NCBI RefSeq assembly: GCF_000218685.1
Contig: NW_006763309.1
Coordinates: 256,060 to 320,059, forward strand
Direction of reading: 5' to 3'
DNA from: Serpula lacrymans var. lacrymans S7.9
Taxonomy: Eukaryota; Basidiomycota; Agaricomycetes; Boletales; Serpulaceae
DNA: 64,000 bases
Shown: one piece after another, positions 10,444 through 21,786 of the stretch
How positions within the stretch are numbered: the stretch's first letter is position 1
How the letters are laid out: every line of letters starts with the position of its first letter
Made by a program: the position numbers and the translations under genes
Notes under the pieces: model-generated
Told to the model about the DNA's origin: nothing
The model's input: only the letters and a program-made list of their open reading frames with translations
The model's database searches: none

Positions 10444-13140
10444 TCAGCGGCGATCCGTTCGCATCTGTAAACCCTCTGTAGCCTCGGATGTCTGGACACT
10501 CGTTGTCACATATGATGAAGTTTGGACCGCCGTTGATGTCATACGAAGCCGCTGCAGGTCAGCATAGGATCCCTGACGACTGCGAGGTTTGCTTTGATCC
10601 TCGTATGAAGGAATAAAGTTGACTACATGGTCATAGTCGCCGTGATCTTCGTTATCTGATTCATCTGGCGTTTGGGGTCTGCTGATTTCGTGGTTCGGCG
10701 TGCTCCCACCCCATGCACTTGTTCCATGCTTGCCACTGCGGCTCCAACCAAAGAGTCGTTCGTCGATCCAAGTCTGAGAAAGAAATAAGGAAATAATGAG
10801 TTGATATTGATATTAAAATAGACTCATAAAATAACTCACCATAGGATGGATGAGCAGATTACCCTGTGCATCAACTTGGCCAACGCTGCTCTTGCGTCGC
10901 CACATCCCAGCATTTCCAGATGAGGGTGGGGCGCTGGCCGATGGAACCAAGATTCGGAACTGCGCATATGAAACATTAGATACGGACATTCCTGAGAAAA
11001 TACTTTTTTTATCTGCTTACTTCGTCGAAGTCATCGTATAGCTTTGGTCCAAATTCATTTATGACGTCTGCAACTTCGTTGGACAGCTTCAACCTCATGG
11101 CTTTGAGCTTGTCAAGTGACTTTTGTTGCCCAGGAACAAGTGCAACAACCAGGGGCCTCAGCGACCTTTAGCCATGTCAGCTTCATCTACTTGTCAGCCT
11201 AATAAATACTCACTTTAACACATCCATACCGGCTTCGCCAAATTTCAGAGCAGCGTAATTCATAACAGGTAAGGTGACGATCACTAAGAAGGGAGTCCAA
11301 ATCCTCGCCGGCCAGGGGGCATTGGCCTTGACGGCAACCATAGTAGCGAGGAAGGCGTAGAAGCCGTATAACAGAGGTGCGATACCTAGAGAAATCAAGA
11401 TTTTCCATGTTGCGAGTACATCACGACCGGCCACTTTGACAACCGATGCAGCGAGAGCTTCTGTGAACAAGAAGCAATGACGGTCAGTGGGCGTGACCCT
11501 GCAGATATGGAACATGAAGCACCTTTGGCCTTCTTCCTCGATATTAAAGATGCCAGGATAAACATGGGCCCATTAAGAATGGTCCCTGGTAAAGCCAGCA
11601 ACGCCCACACGATAAGAAGACCAAGGCGATATGCAAGAAGTCCTAGGGTTTTCCAGCTTGCCTTTTTGGCACGCGGGACCTAAATCAGACAGGAGGATGA
11701 GCGTTTAGCCGTAATCATCTTCAAGTACTGGAAGTCTTACTTGATGATCACGCAGGCCAAGGTCTCGCAGAAGTCGATTATATTTGAGTACATCTGTGCG
11801 CAGTTTTTGTACACGTGGTTCTTCTTTGAAGTGCGTGTAACCTTCTAAGAAGCGTCGATTGAGTTCAACGACCTGACCTAAAGTAAGATGTTGTCCAGGT
11901 GTCTTGTACAATCTTCGGACAGCTTGTATAAGCTGCAGAAGTCCCGATAAGCCATAGTAGGAATGATGTCAGAAAAGACTAACCATGAGCGTGTCATAGT
12001 CTGGTGCTCTGATGGTCACAGTTTTGAGCGCATCATATGTCAGGTCCAGTAGTTTGTTGACGGCCCCTCTCTTCTGAGTACCGCCCTCTTTGAACATACT
12101 GACTAACTCAGAAGGAACGTCCATGGCTACACCGAACTCTACCACTGCACGTGACCGGAATCGGTGAGCATGGAAATAAGACAAACCGACAGGTACTATT
12201 TTGACTTTAACATTTGGGTCATTGGCCATGGCGCCAAGAGCCATCAATGAGACGCCAGCTTTTAAAGGTAATAGGTCGGTACGATCATGACTGCCGCCTA
12301 ATTAAATACTGAGAAACAATTTTGGCAACTGAGGAGGAGTGACTTGCCTTCAGGGAAAATGCCAATACAACCTCCTTCCTTGAGTTTCTGGTAAACATGT
12401 CGATACATCTCCTGCTGATCGACATATGGCAGAAGCTTATATTCTATCCCTTTCTTTCCCTGTCCTTGATATTCTATAACCTTCTCTCGGAAACGCGTAG
12501 TGCTCTTGCCAGCATCACCCCCAAACTCTCGCTTTATCCTGAGCTCTGTGTCTGAGATTACCTCCAGTACTTCAGCTAAGGGGGAGTTAATCGACTTGGG
12601 AAGCATTATCTGTGTCCTCAACTTGACTTCGGACGTAAACTTAGTTCCGTCACCCAAAACCAGGCATGGGTCATCAGGAGAAAGGTATATGTATCCTGCT
12701 CCAGACTTTGCTTTGTCGGCAGCTCGAGACACAGGGACTTTGTACAGATTAGAAGAGTTCATTGTGAAGGGTTCTGTGAAAAAAAGTACTTACTGCTGTC
12801 CATAAGACGGGCGAAGAAGCCTACTGCTTTGCGCTCCAAGCTTGCTGCAGCTGTCAAGAATTGGACGCGACGATGAGTCTCACGGTAGACTTCCAAGCTG
12901 AGAAGCAGGGGATCCAGGAACTGTTGTATTGTCAGATTGGAACGGGTGGTAGTGCAACGCCAGAGCACGAACTTGATTGGAGTGCGGAGCTCCTACAAAG
13001 ATGACCGGTCCATCACGAGGGATATGAAATGCACCTCTTGGACGTATTTCCCTGAAGAAAATCTGAGTCACCATTTTCCAAAATGTCAGAGCGGTGTCGT
13101 AGGCTAATGCCGAAGTGGGTTGCATCTTCGTTGAAGCCAT
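10444..13140 (-). CDS. SCT1: Glycerol-3-phosphate / dihydroxyacetone-phosphate O-acyltransferase (Sct1/Gat1-like)
   Basis: This ER membrane enzyme makes lysophosphatidate, the first step of glycerolipid synthesis. The start at 13140 gives MASTKMQPTSALAYDTALTF, then FREIRPRGAFHIPRDGPVIF and GAPHSNQ-FLDP (acyltransferase block I, spliced). Block III reads GIFPEGGSHDRTDLLPLKAG across the intron near 12300, and block IV is VKIVPVGLSYFHAHRFRSR. The C-terminal half has hydrophobic membrane segments (LLAYRLGLLIVWALLALPGT and ISLGIAPLLYGFYAFLATMV). It ends in a hydrophilic, Ser/Thr- and charge-rich tail (SDNEDHGDYDHVVNF...LQMRTDRR) with a TGA stop at 10444-10446. Such tails in the yeast homologues are phosphorylated. 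The size, about 750 residues, fits the fungal Gat1/Gat2 family. Sct1 and Gpt2 cannot be told apart here. Confidence 0.9.
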
Positions 13141-13625
13141 TGGGAACGTGAGGTATCTTTAATTGTGGGTGTTCATACAACAGGGCGAAGTGAAAGATAT
13201 AAAGCAAGGAAAGATGTGGTTGGAACGAGGCTTGGTCAATCCGTTGGGGATGGCTTTTCCGAGTCGAAGGCTTGAATAGGCTCGATGCGGCGCTGCAGCC
13301 TACAGCATCCGAAACATGGCGCGGCCTATACGAGTCAACAACACCAAACCGATAGCCCTTCGCGTTATCAGATAGCCTTCCACGTATACATCATCTGACA
13401 GCGATGCCTTATTACTTTGGGGCAATCTAACGAGTAACCAGTTCAACTAATAAAGAAATCATTATAAACCTTTCAGAAAGGCGTGCTATCCTATACAGAA
13501 GCAGAATTGTTGTAGAGTATACAGAAGTGCAGAGATAGAAACAAGTTAGAACATAAGATGACAAATGCAGAGGAGAAATTTGAGTCAGTTTAACCAGTCC
13601 AACGACAGCCCCCAACGACACAGAG
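13141..13625. other. Short intergenic region between two minus-strand genes
   Basis: About 0.5 kb holding the SCT1 promoter and the 3' end of the microtubule polymerase gene. No separate gene is seen. Confidence 0.4.
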
Positions 13626-16600
13626 CTACCCCTCCGAAACTCGTGGCCTCGCACCCTGTGAGGAACCATTGCTGGTGGTACTGGCACGGTTGTAGCGGAA
13701 GATACCATGGAGTTCGTGCAACCTATCGTTAACCGGTACCTCGACATGCTGTGACGATCGAGGAGACGCCTCCACTCTGTTCACAGGCGAACTCGGCATT
13801 TCATCTCGCGCGTTCGACTCTAGTTCTACAAAGAAACGTGAGTAAATCAGAAACACCGATGAATGAAAGGAAAGCCTTACTCGATAGCGTGTCGGCAACT
13901 GCTACATTTCTCTCTAGATCCTCAGCGGCCCTACTTGCGAGAGCACGATTGATGTACTTGCGGAATGCAGCCCCCGTTGATTCTAGTAGTTTTTCGACGC
14001 GAGGACGCTTGTGAGGATAATTCTTGAGGAAATGGTGCAATTCGGTAATGCCTTCCTTGTGTAACGCTCCAGTCGTCTCACTTGAGATATGATTGATGAT
14101 TGTGAGTAATTGTGCCTCTGGATCAGGTTCCTCCACAGCAGGTGAATATCCGTTACCATTGAGAGACGATGTACTGGGACTTGTCCGATGACTAGGCGTG
14201 GAATGTCGATGATTGGCAGAAGTCACAGACGAAGATGTGCCGTGCGGAGATATTGGTCGACTGGAAGCTGGCGAACACGGCCGACCAACCTGCTCATGAA
14301 CAGCTTCGTTCAACCGAACAACCTGTTCAACTGGCGCTCGAGCAGAAGAATTTAAAATCCGATACACATAAGGATATACTATCGTTGCAGAAGGATCATC
14401 AAAAGATGCAGAGAGAAGATCATACACTTCGTCGCCATGGTGTGCTGGGAGCGAACTTGAGTACCACCGTCAGAGAAATAGGCATACAAGCTAAACTCAC
14501 CAACAACATGCTGTATGATGACTTTGATGGTCCTTAAAGGCATGTCTCCACAGGGAACCTTATTTGTAGCCCGGGCTCGCCACTCATTCGGAGGAATCGA
14601 CTGTAGGAAGTGTTCCACAGCAGGGAATAATTCAACGGGGTCCAGTTTATCTTCCTTCAAGTCCTGAGGGATATTTCTCGCAAGTTTCCATACACATTTG
14701 AGCACCAGCTCAGCAACCTTCGATTCTTTCGATTCTGGGGTTGCATTATTCGCTGGGAAAGGCTTCACGATTTGGAGCAATAGAGCGAATAGAGCACTGA
14801 AAACTTTGAATCAGTTTCATAACATTCCCAGTTATGAGCCTGACTTACCGGAAAATAGACATTCTTCGACCCGTTGCAAATAACCGTAGGATAATCATAT
14901 TGATAAATCGAGAGAGATCCTTAACTTTCGCGACCTGGCTTTCATCCGTCTCGAGGAGCCGTAGAGTAAGCTCCTCTAACAATGATGTAAGAATGTCAAC
15001 CGTCAAAGACTCTGCAAGGAACGCGTGGTCACAGAAAGTATTCAGGGTCTGTATGAGATGCTTTGCGAGCCTGAAATTATCGTCCGCTACGAGTTCGTCG
15101 GGTCGATCAAATATATGAGCCATTTGCAGAGTGATGGTCTCTATCAAGCCTTCAGTATGCTCCGCCAAATCACGATATTCCGGGAGTGATGGTCCATCTT
15201 GAGGTTTGACGACCAGGATCTTCTGGATTTTTTTGAGTGCTTCGACACTTCGAAGGGGATCGCTACTTAGGATGCTTGAGATGGTGACCGTGATGTCGTT
15301 TGGTGCGTTGTAAGGTGGTGCAGCGTCTACAAGTGTTTCGACATCATCCATGGATTCTGTAACGGGCAGGGCGGGCGAATAAGAAGTGGCGTGGCCGTTT
15401 GTGCGAAGCACAGGGGCTGAGGGTTCCGAGTGCATCTCAACAGGGGGCGGGGGATTTGCTAACGCCGCAGAAAAGTTTGGGCGAGTCCTCGGAGGACCTA
15501 ACCGAGAAGGCATCATACTCTTGGGTCGACCTACTCCTGGGGGGGAAGAAGGACCAGGGATAGTGGATTGAGTAGGCACCTTGATGGTTCGTGAAGGAGA
15601 TGCTGAACGAATTGTATTAGCCGGCGTTGGGGATGCAGATCTCACAGTTCTTGCAGGAGAGCCTGGGCGAGCAAGCCTCGAAAGCGTTGAAACGGAGGGG
15701 CTAGCAGGTCGGGGTATTCCTCCAACCCTGGACATAGTCGATGGAGAACCCGGGCGAGCACTACTTGCAGTAGCCAGTCGAGTCACTTGAGCAGGTGGAG
15801 CAGGCGGGATATTTTCCGCTTTACCCGGAGTACTAGGCCCCGCTACACGACGCAGACGTTCTTCCAGCTGTGTTTTGTCCTTCGGCGACAAGGGCCCAAC
15901 GAGTGACCACACTTTTTCACCAACCAAAGAATAACCTTCACTGTATGGACAAAAAATCAATAACAACACACTTGTTATTAGCGGGGGGACTAACCCCAGT
16001 GCGGATAGTGCCGATCTTCGTACTTGCGAGTCCTTATCAGCAATCATGGTTGCAATTACGGGGAATGCCTTGCTAGGTTGGCATGCTCCCATTCCGAATC
16101 GTTTCAGGAGGCTCCCTAGTTCATCCAAAGTTCCCTGACGAGTCTTCGCCACCTTTGACTTCAAACCATGCTCAAGCAGCAACTCAAATATCCTACTGTA
16201 CGCATACACCTTGGGAAGCGTCTGTGTAATCTGCTGTACTCGCACACGAACAGGTTCCCGAGCGTCGCCAAGCTAAATATAATATTTTAGGTTGGATCTC
16301 TTGTCAAGTTAAATATTTCACATGCCTTGTAGACCAAAGTCGGGATAAAGCACAAAGCTTCAGGATCAGTGATTTGGCTGTCAACACTGCGAAGGAATGA
16401 TAAAACGGCATCGACGGTATCAAGGCATCTGGATATCAGATTGGACTGAGGTTCGTGGATCTTTATAGACACATATTTAAGAGCAAGGTCAGAATTCGCT
16501 ATGCCGATGGCTCTCAGGTCATCGATAGGAACTCCAAATTTCTCATCTCCAGTCTCAGCAGCAGAAAAGAAGTCGCACATAGTTGACAATCCGGAGACAT

Positions 16601-19600
16601 GGTCGTTAACGGCATTGTGGTCGTGACTGAAAAGGCTCTCAACAAGGTCCTTTGAGGCGTGAGGTTCCATTTGATGCTTGAGGAGCTCGGCTAGGTCCTT
16701 CCTTGTCGGTCCAGCTTCGTTCACCCAGCGCTGAGCATCTTTCGCCAACCTCGCCCTTTTCGCATCAGGATTCCTACTGGAGAATGGCAAAGAGCTAGCG
16801 GCAACAGGGGTCGTCGAAGAGGGGGGAGCTGCCCTCACGCTAGCCATCGATATACCAGGGCGTTTCATATTTCCTGCACCAGCTTTGCTGGGCAAACGTG
16901 AGGCGGATGCTTCATCTACCGACTCTGTTCTCGATTCGGGTCTGGAGACAGTGCCCTGAGGCAGTTTCCTGCGAACACCAGTCAATTTACTTGGGATAGC
17001 TGACCTAGGGCCCACGGTTGCTGTCGGAGAAGTAGGTGGGGGGCTCGTTGCAGGTATAGAGACTGCAACTGGGGCAGGTTTCGATTTTGATGGGGCAGGT
17101 GCGGCGGCAGCTGCACTGCCGCGAGCTGCCTGGATAAGAGGGATAGCAGTATTTCTGGATGCTGGCTTCAGCGAGTTAGTCTGTTGCATGACATAATCAA
17201 AGCCGGCGCATATTATAAGGGGAGCTAACACCGCCTGGGCGTTTTTCCGAATATCAGCATTGCGATCATCTAGACAGGTGACCACTGGCGCGGCCCAACT
17301 ACTTAAGTCCCAAGTTGGCTGAGCTTCGTATTCCTTGAAATAATCTGCCATCCACCCTAGCAATGATGCTTTTTGTGTGGGATTCGTTGATTCCAAAGCA
17401 GTGGCCAAACCGTGGGCCATTGAGTCAAGACCTTCACAAGCCGTTGCAATAGCTGTGAGAGTTTGTAGAGCTGCAGCACGGATTGGGGCCTTCTGATCCG
17501 CCAAAACGGTAGCCACAGGAAGAGCAAAGAATCGAGTTTGTTTCTCGAATGGTTTACCCATACCTGTAGCTATACGGGAGACGATGTCCAGAGCAAGACT
17601 TTGAACAGATTTGTTTGTGTCAGTGACCCGAGCCTTCAAAACTTGTGCGATTTCACCTGACCCGACGTCGACATGAATATAGAATTCGTGGATAATAACA
17701 GAACTACAGATACTCACCCATAGAAGGCTTAAGCCTCTTATTTGCTCCTTGGTCTAAAATGGCTTGCAAAGTCTCCAAAGCTTCTTTTTTGGTCTTCCAA
17801 GCGTCGCTTTTTGCGTCCGCTAGTATAGTCGTACCCTTGAGTAGTACATCAATTTCCACCCTCGGGTACAAATCATCCATAGCGTCCACAGCTGCCGCTT
17901 TGCCAGATGCGCCTCCCGCAGGGGCAGCCATGTTTGCCAAATCAGCCGAAGTCCGACTAGGTTCTGGCGCAGGAGTACCCTCCACTTTGTCAAAGTCATT
18001 CTGTATCGTCGCGAGAAGCTGTGGGTTGAGATCTTCCAGGAAGTCCTTGATATCTACCGGATGATTAGTTCTAAGGGGTAAACAAGACAAAAGTACTACG
18101 CACTTGACCCAGCAAAGAGTTTCACCGTCACCAATAGCTTTGTAGCACTAGATCGCACTGCTGCATTCGAGTTCTTCAACGCTGATTTCAAAAATTCAAT
18201 GAGACTTCGCAGCGACAATCCGGCGATTCCAAATTCTACTATTGCGGTATCTATCCAAGTTAGCGCATCTGCCAGGACTTTTGGGGCTTTCTGCTTCGAA
18301 AGTGGATCATACGCTAAATGAAAAGTAGGAAAGAGATCATTGAGCCGGTGCTTGCCAAAAACAAAAAAAAAAACAAAGTGAGAATGGTTACCTTGGTTGA
18401 GAACAAATTGTAAGGATGTCTTCTCAGCAAATGCTATCAAAGTATCCCCAGCGGGTTTTTTCAGCTTCATATCGCCAAGTTTCTCGCTGAGATGACCAGT
18501 ACAAAGCGCAACACAAGACCTTCCAAAGGAAGGACATTGTTCGGCGAGGATGCTGAATATTCCATATATTTTGGATGACACCTACGATACAACAGTCAGC
18601 ATATTTTTGCGATAAAATGTATAGAAAACTCGCCTGGAAGTTCTTTTCAGACCATCCCTTCTTGGCGATGGCACGAACAACAACTTCTGCATCGACTTCA
18701 TCAACATTCTCTTGGACCCATGTTGTCATCTCCTCACAAGCTGCCAGCCTCGTTTTCCAATTAGAATCACCAAAACCCGACATGATACTCGACGGTATGA
18801 GGTCTGCAGCAAGGCCTTCCGCATCTTCCGGAGTGTGTTTGTATTTGAATGTATCTAGTGCACCAGGTGGCGGAGGTGCTCCGCCTTTTAATGGCTTGGC
18901 CGCGGCAGCAGCAGCAGCAGCAGCGACGGGTTTTTTTGAGGCAGCTGGAGGGGCACCTGGCGAATCGGCCGCTGCGCCGGTTGCCTTTTTCGCCTGATTG
19001 AGATAGTAATAATAAGAGCCTGTCTGTTTTTATTTATTTAGTGTTTGTACATACCGTAAGCCTTGCGGGAGGTTTTGCTACAGGTTTTTTGGGCAGCTCA
19101 TCGGCGACCTCTGCAACAGGAGCTTTTGGCGCTGCTGTACCCCCACCTTTAGGCGCAGCAACCTTCTTCTTGGGAACTTCTTTTGCTGCAGGAGGTGGTT
19201 TCGGGGGTGCTGCAGCTCCTGCCTTGCATTTCACAGTAGCCTTCTCATAAGCTTCCTTCACCTTTACCTTCCTCACGTCCGCCAATCCATCCATCAAGGC
19301 ATTCAGGGGTCTCTCACCCACCATCTTCATTAAAGTACCTAGACAGACCGCAGCTTCATTGCGGGCACCTTCAAACCCATCTTCTAACAGTGTGGCGAGA
19401 GGGTCCGCAAGTACCTTAATCTGAGCAGGTTGTACAGGTGTTGTAGATGTCGAAAGAGATCTGGCAAGGAATTTGAGTGTGCCTTCTTTGACTTGAGGGT
19501 TCTTGTTTCCCATCGCTGGGAGTAAGTCTGGTATTATATCGGGGAGCGTCGTCTGTACAGGCAGTTCGAGTCGGTAAGCTGAATGGAAACAGTGACAACC

Positions 19601-21122
19601 TAGGCTCACAGTGTAAAAAACAGCATCCAGAGCAGCACCTATGGCATCCGTCACGTTTGCTTTACGCTCTTTAAGGCGCTCCAACATTAGGGGTACCACC
19701 ATCTCCCTCATCCTTGCAAACGATTTCATCATACCCTTTGCAAGCCCTTCTAAGCATCCTGCTGCGACTATGACGCAATTGATGTTAGCATCTTTCTGTA
19801 TGCAAACCGCTAGTGATTTTGAGAGGTCTGTCAATTCCGAGGAGTCTTTGATACGAGGGGTCCCCTTAACCAATGTGAGCAGCTCGTCTAATACCTCCTT
19901 GCGCTCTTTCCACTTAGACGACGTCAAATTGGCGCTAAGGTTAGAAGGAAACTTCGGGACAATGTCAACTGGTTCAGCCAATGCGCGCGGGTCCAAAATG
20001 TCTAAGTTCGAATGTAATGTAAATGCGGAAGTCATATTGAAAATAAGTGAATATGTCTCACCTTCTTCATCTTCACCTTCCGCTTCTTGCTCCGCGGTAT
20101 CACCACTTTCCGCATCTCGAGCTTGTTGCCTAGTGAGTCTGGCTGGCTTCAAACTTCCTTTGCCTTTGCCTTCCTTCTCCATACCATCGAATGCTTCCTG
20201 CAACTCCTTAACCTGAACGGGTTTAAGGTCCGCCAAAAATGGTTCTATTCCTGCCCCAATGTATTGATAAAATACGTGTATAAGCTGGGTCCCTTCAGCA
20301 CGAACTGTCTTGTCCGCGTGCGAGAATATCTTTGGTAACGCTTTCAGCACTGGACCTGGCGGCGTAACATGTGTTCCGAAATTTCTGCAAGATCGATTAA
20401 ATGATTATGGTTAGTGCTGTTTGATTATATCCACCAAGGAGGCATCGATAATAAAAATGATGTGACGATGGGAAGGACCGGTAGGGAATACTTAGGGAGA
20501 GAAAAGGCGTGTGCGGTATAGACAATGTCGCAAGACAGTCCTGTATAATCCAGAGAAAAGGATACATCTCTTGAACTCACCGGATGATTTCTTTGATTGC
20601 TAAAACACATGCCGCAACCGCCTTGGGCTGTTTAGCATTCAAGCCAGGGAGGATGTCCGCCTAGTTCGCATAATTCAATATGATATGGTGAAGTCATGAA
20701 GCGAATTAAAAGCTCACCGCAACCGCTGCACCTGTATTCTCTACTTCAACGTACTGTAATGCCAGCTCCACAGCTTGGTTCTTGGTTCCGGCCCTCGTTG
20801 ACCCTAGGCATTTATCTACTAGAGCTGGCACCACTACTTCTCTAGTTTTGGCAGCATTCTCTCCCGCAAACTTTACCAGAGCGACCACACATTCCACACC
20901 TTTCTCTTGCGCAACAGCGTTCGTATCTGTTATTATTTTCTTGAGGAGATCGGGATTGTTGATATAGGGCTTGAATGCAGGGTCAGAATCGGAAGCTGTC
21001 GTTTGAAAGGTCTTGATTAAAGATTCATAAGCATTAACGCGGGCTTTCCAGTTCTTGTGGGCAAGCCTGTCTGCGACTGGGATGGAGGAAAAGTCCTCTT
21101 CCTGAGGTGGAGGACCATCCAT
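13626..21122 (-). CDS. STU2: XMAP215/Stu2/Alp14-family microtubule polymerase with about five TOG domains
   Basis: This microtubule plus-end polymerase binds tubulin through TOG (HEAT-repeat) domains and acts at spindle poles, kinetochores and plus ends. The start at 21122 gives MDGPPPQEEDFSSIPVADRL followed by HKNWKARVNAYESLIKTF (TOG1). TOG2 is near 19700-19930 (LTSSKWKERKEVLDELLTLV), TOG3 near 18420-18783 (FGDSNWKTRLAACEEMTTWV), and TOG4 near 17760-17850 with HEAT repeats down to 17200. TOG5 is near 16000-16700 (SKVAKTRQGTLDELGSLLKR). Linkers are Ala/Pro/Lys- or Ser/Pro-rich basic stretches suited to microtubule-lattice binding. The C-terminal part (14845-13626) holds a conserved helical region and ends ...PRVSEG. 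Total length is roughly 2,200 residues, so the layout matches animal ch-TOG rather than the two-TOG yeast Stu2. There are many short introns, and individual edges are approximate. Confidence 0.9.
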
Positions 21123-21214
21123 AGCCTGAACGTGTATAGGGTATAGTTACAGAAGTGAACAGACTAAAAAGTTGACAAGTCGGAATCCGACTAAGCCACC
21201 GCGGATTCAACAGT

Positions 21215-21228
21215 TGTCACATGTGACA
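21215..21228. promoter_or_regulatory. 14-bp palindrome with E-box core upstream of the TOG gene
   Basis: TGTCACATGTGACA is a perfect 14-bp palindrome about 93 bp upstream of the ATG at 21122, centred on a CACATGTG E-box-like core. Further half-sites occur in the same intergenic region: TGTCAC at 21397-21402, GTGACA at 21413-21418 and GTGACA at 21568-21573. A bHLH-type or other dimeric regulator is possible. This is inference from sequence symmetry only. Confidence 0.4.
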
Positions 21229-21786
21229 CCCTTTTGTACCTGTGTTCCACAGTCACAGCACCCTTCAAGGCTCCCTCAAGCTACACACTGTGCTCATACA
21301 ACCTGAATACGTATAATTTTTAGCACTCTGGTAATGATTCACGTTAACCGACTGTGGTACAATGCTCCATAGTCTGCCGAAGCAGAATTAGTCAAGTGTC
21401 ACAAGTGGACACGTGACATCACATGCATAAACGCGTCCGAGTCAAGGTGACTCGAAAGTGCTCACAAAGTTGGATCATGATTGCAAACATGCCCAATATT
21501 CATGTTGATAAGCTTATTCAACCCATTGTGTTCGGTTTGTACACGAAGAACTAGGCCTGAAATACATGTGACACCTATCTTTTTAACAACATAAACCACC
21601 CAGACACTTTCGTACCATTGATCATGTCACTCTGATCTCGGGACGAGACACTGGAAATTTTGCTCCCCAAGTTGTAGATTTACGCCACCCAGTTCATCAC
21701 GAACCACCCCGGCAACTAGGATCTGAAGATCTGGATAAAGACGAGATCCATTAAACTTCTCGCTATCAACCTTTAAGCTCACTTAC
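21229..21786. other. Intergenic region rich in GTGACA/TGTCAC half-sites
   Basis: This is the gap between the 3' end of APC5 and the upstream region of the TOG gene. No gene is seen. The repeated GTGAC half-sites are the only structure noted. Confidence 0.4.

Noticed and set aside
15386..15790. Plus-strand open frames opposite the TOG gene
   Set aside because: Antisense shadows of the Ser/Pro-rich linker of the microtubule polymerase.
18900..18925. GCAGCAGCAG run
   Set aside because: It is a short trinucleotide stretch inside the Ala-rich linker of the TOG gene. Not called as a separate repeat.
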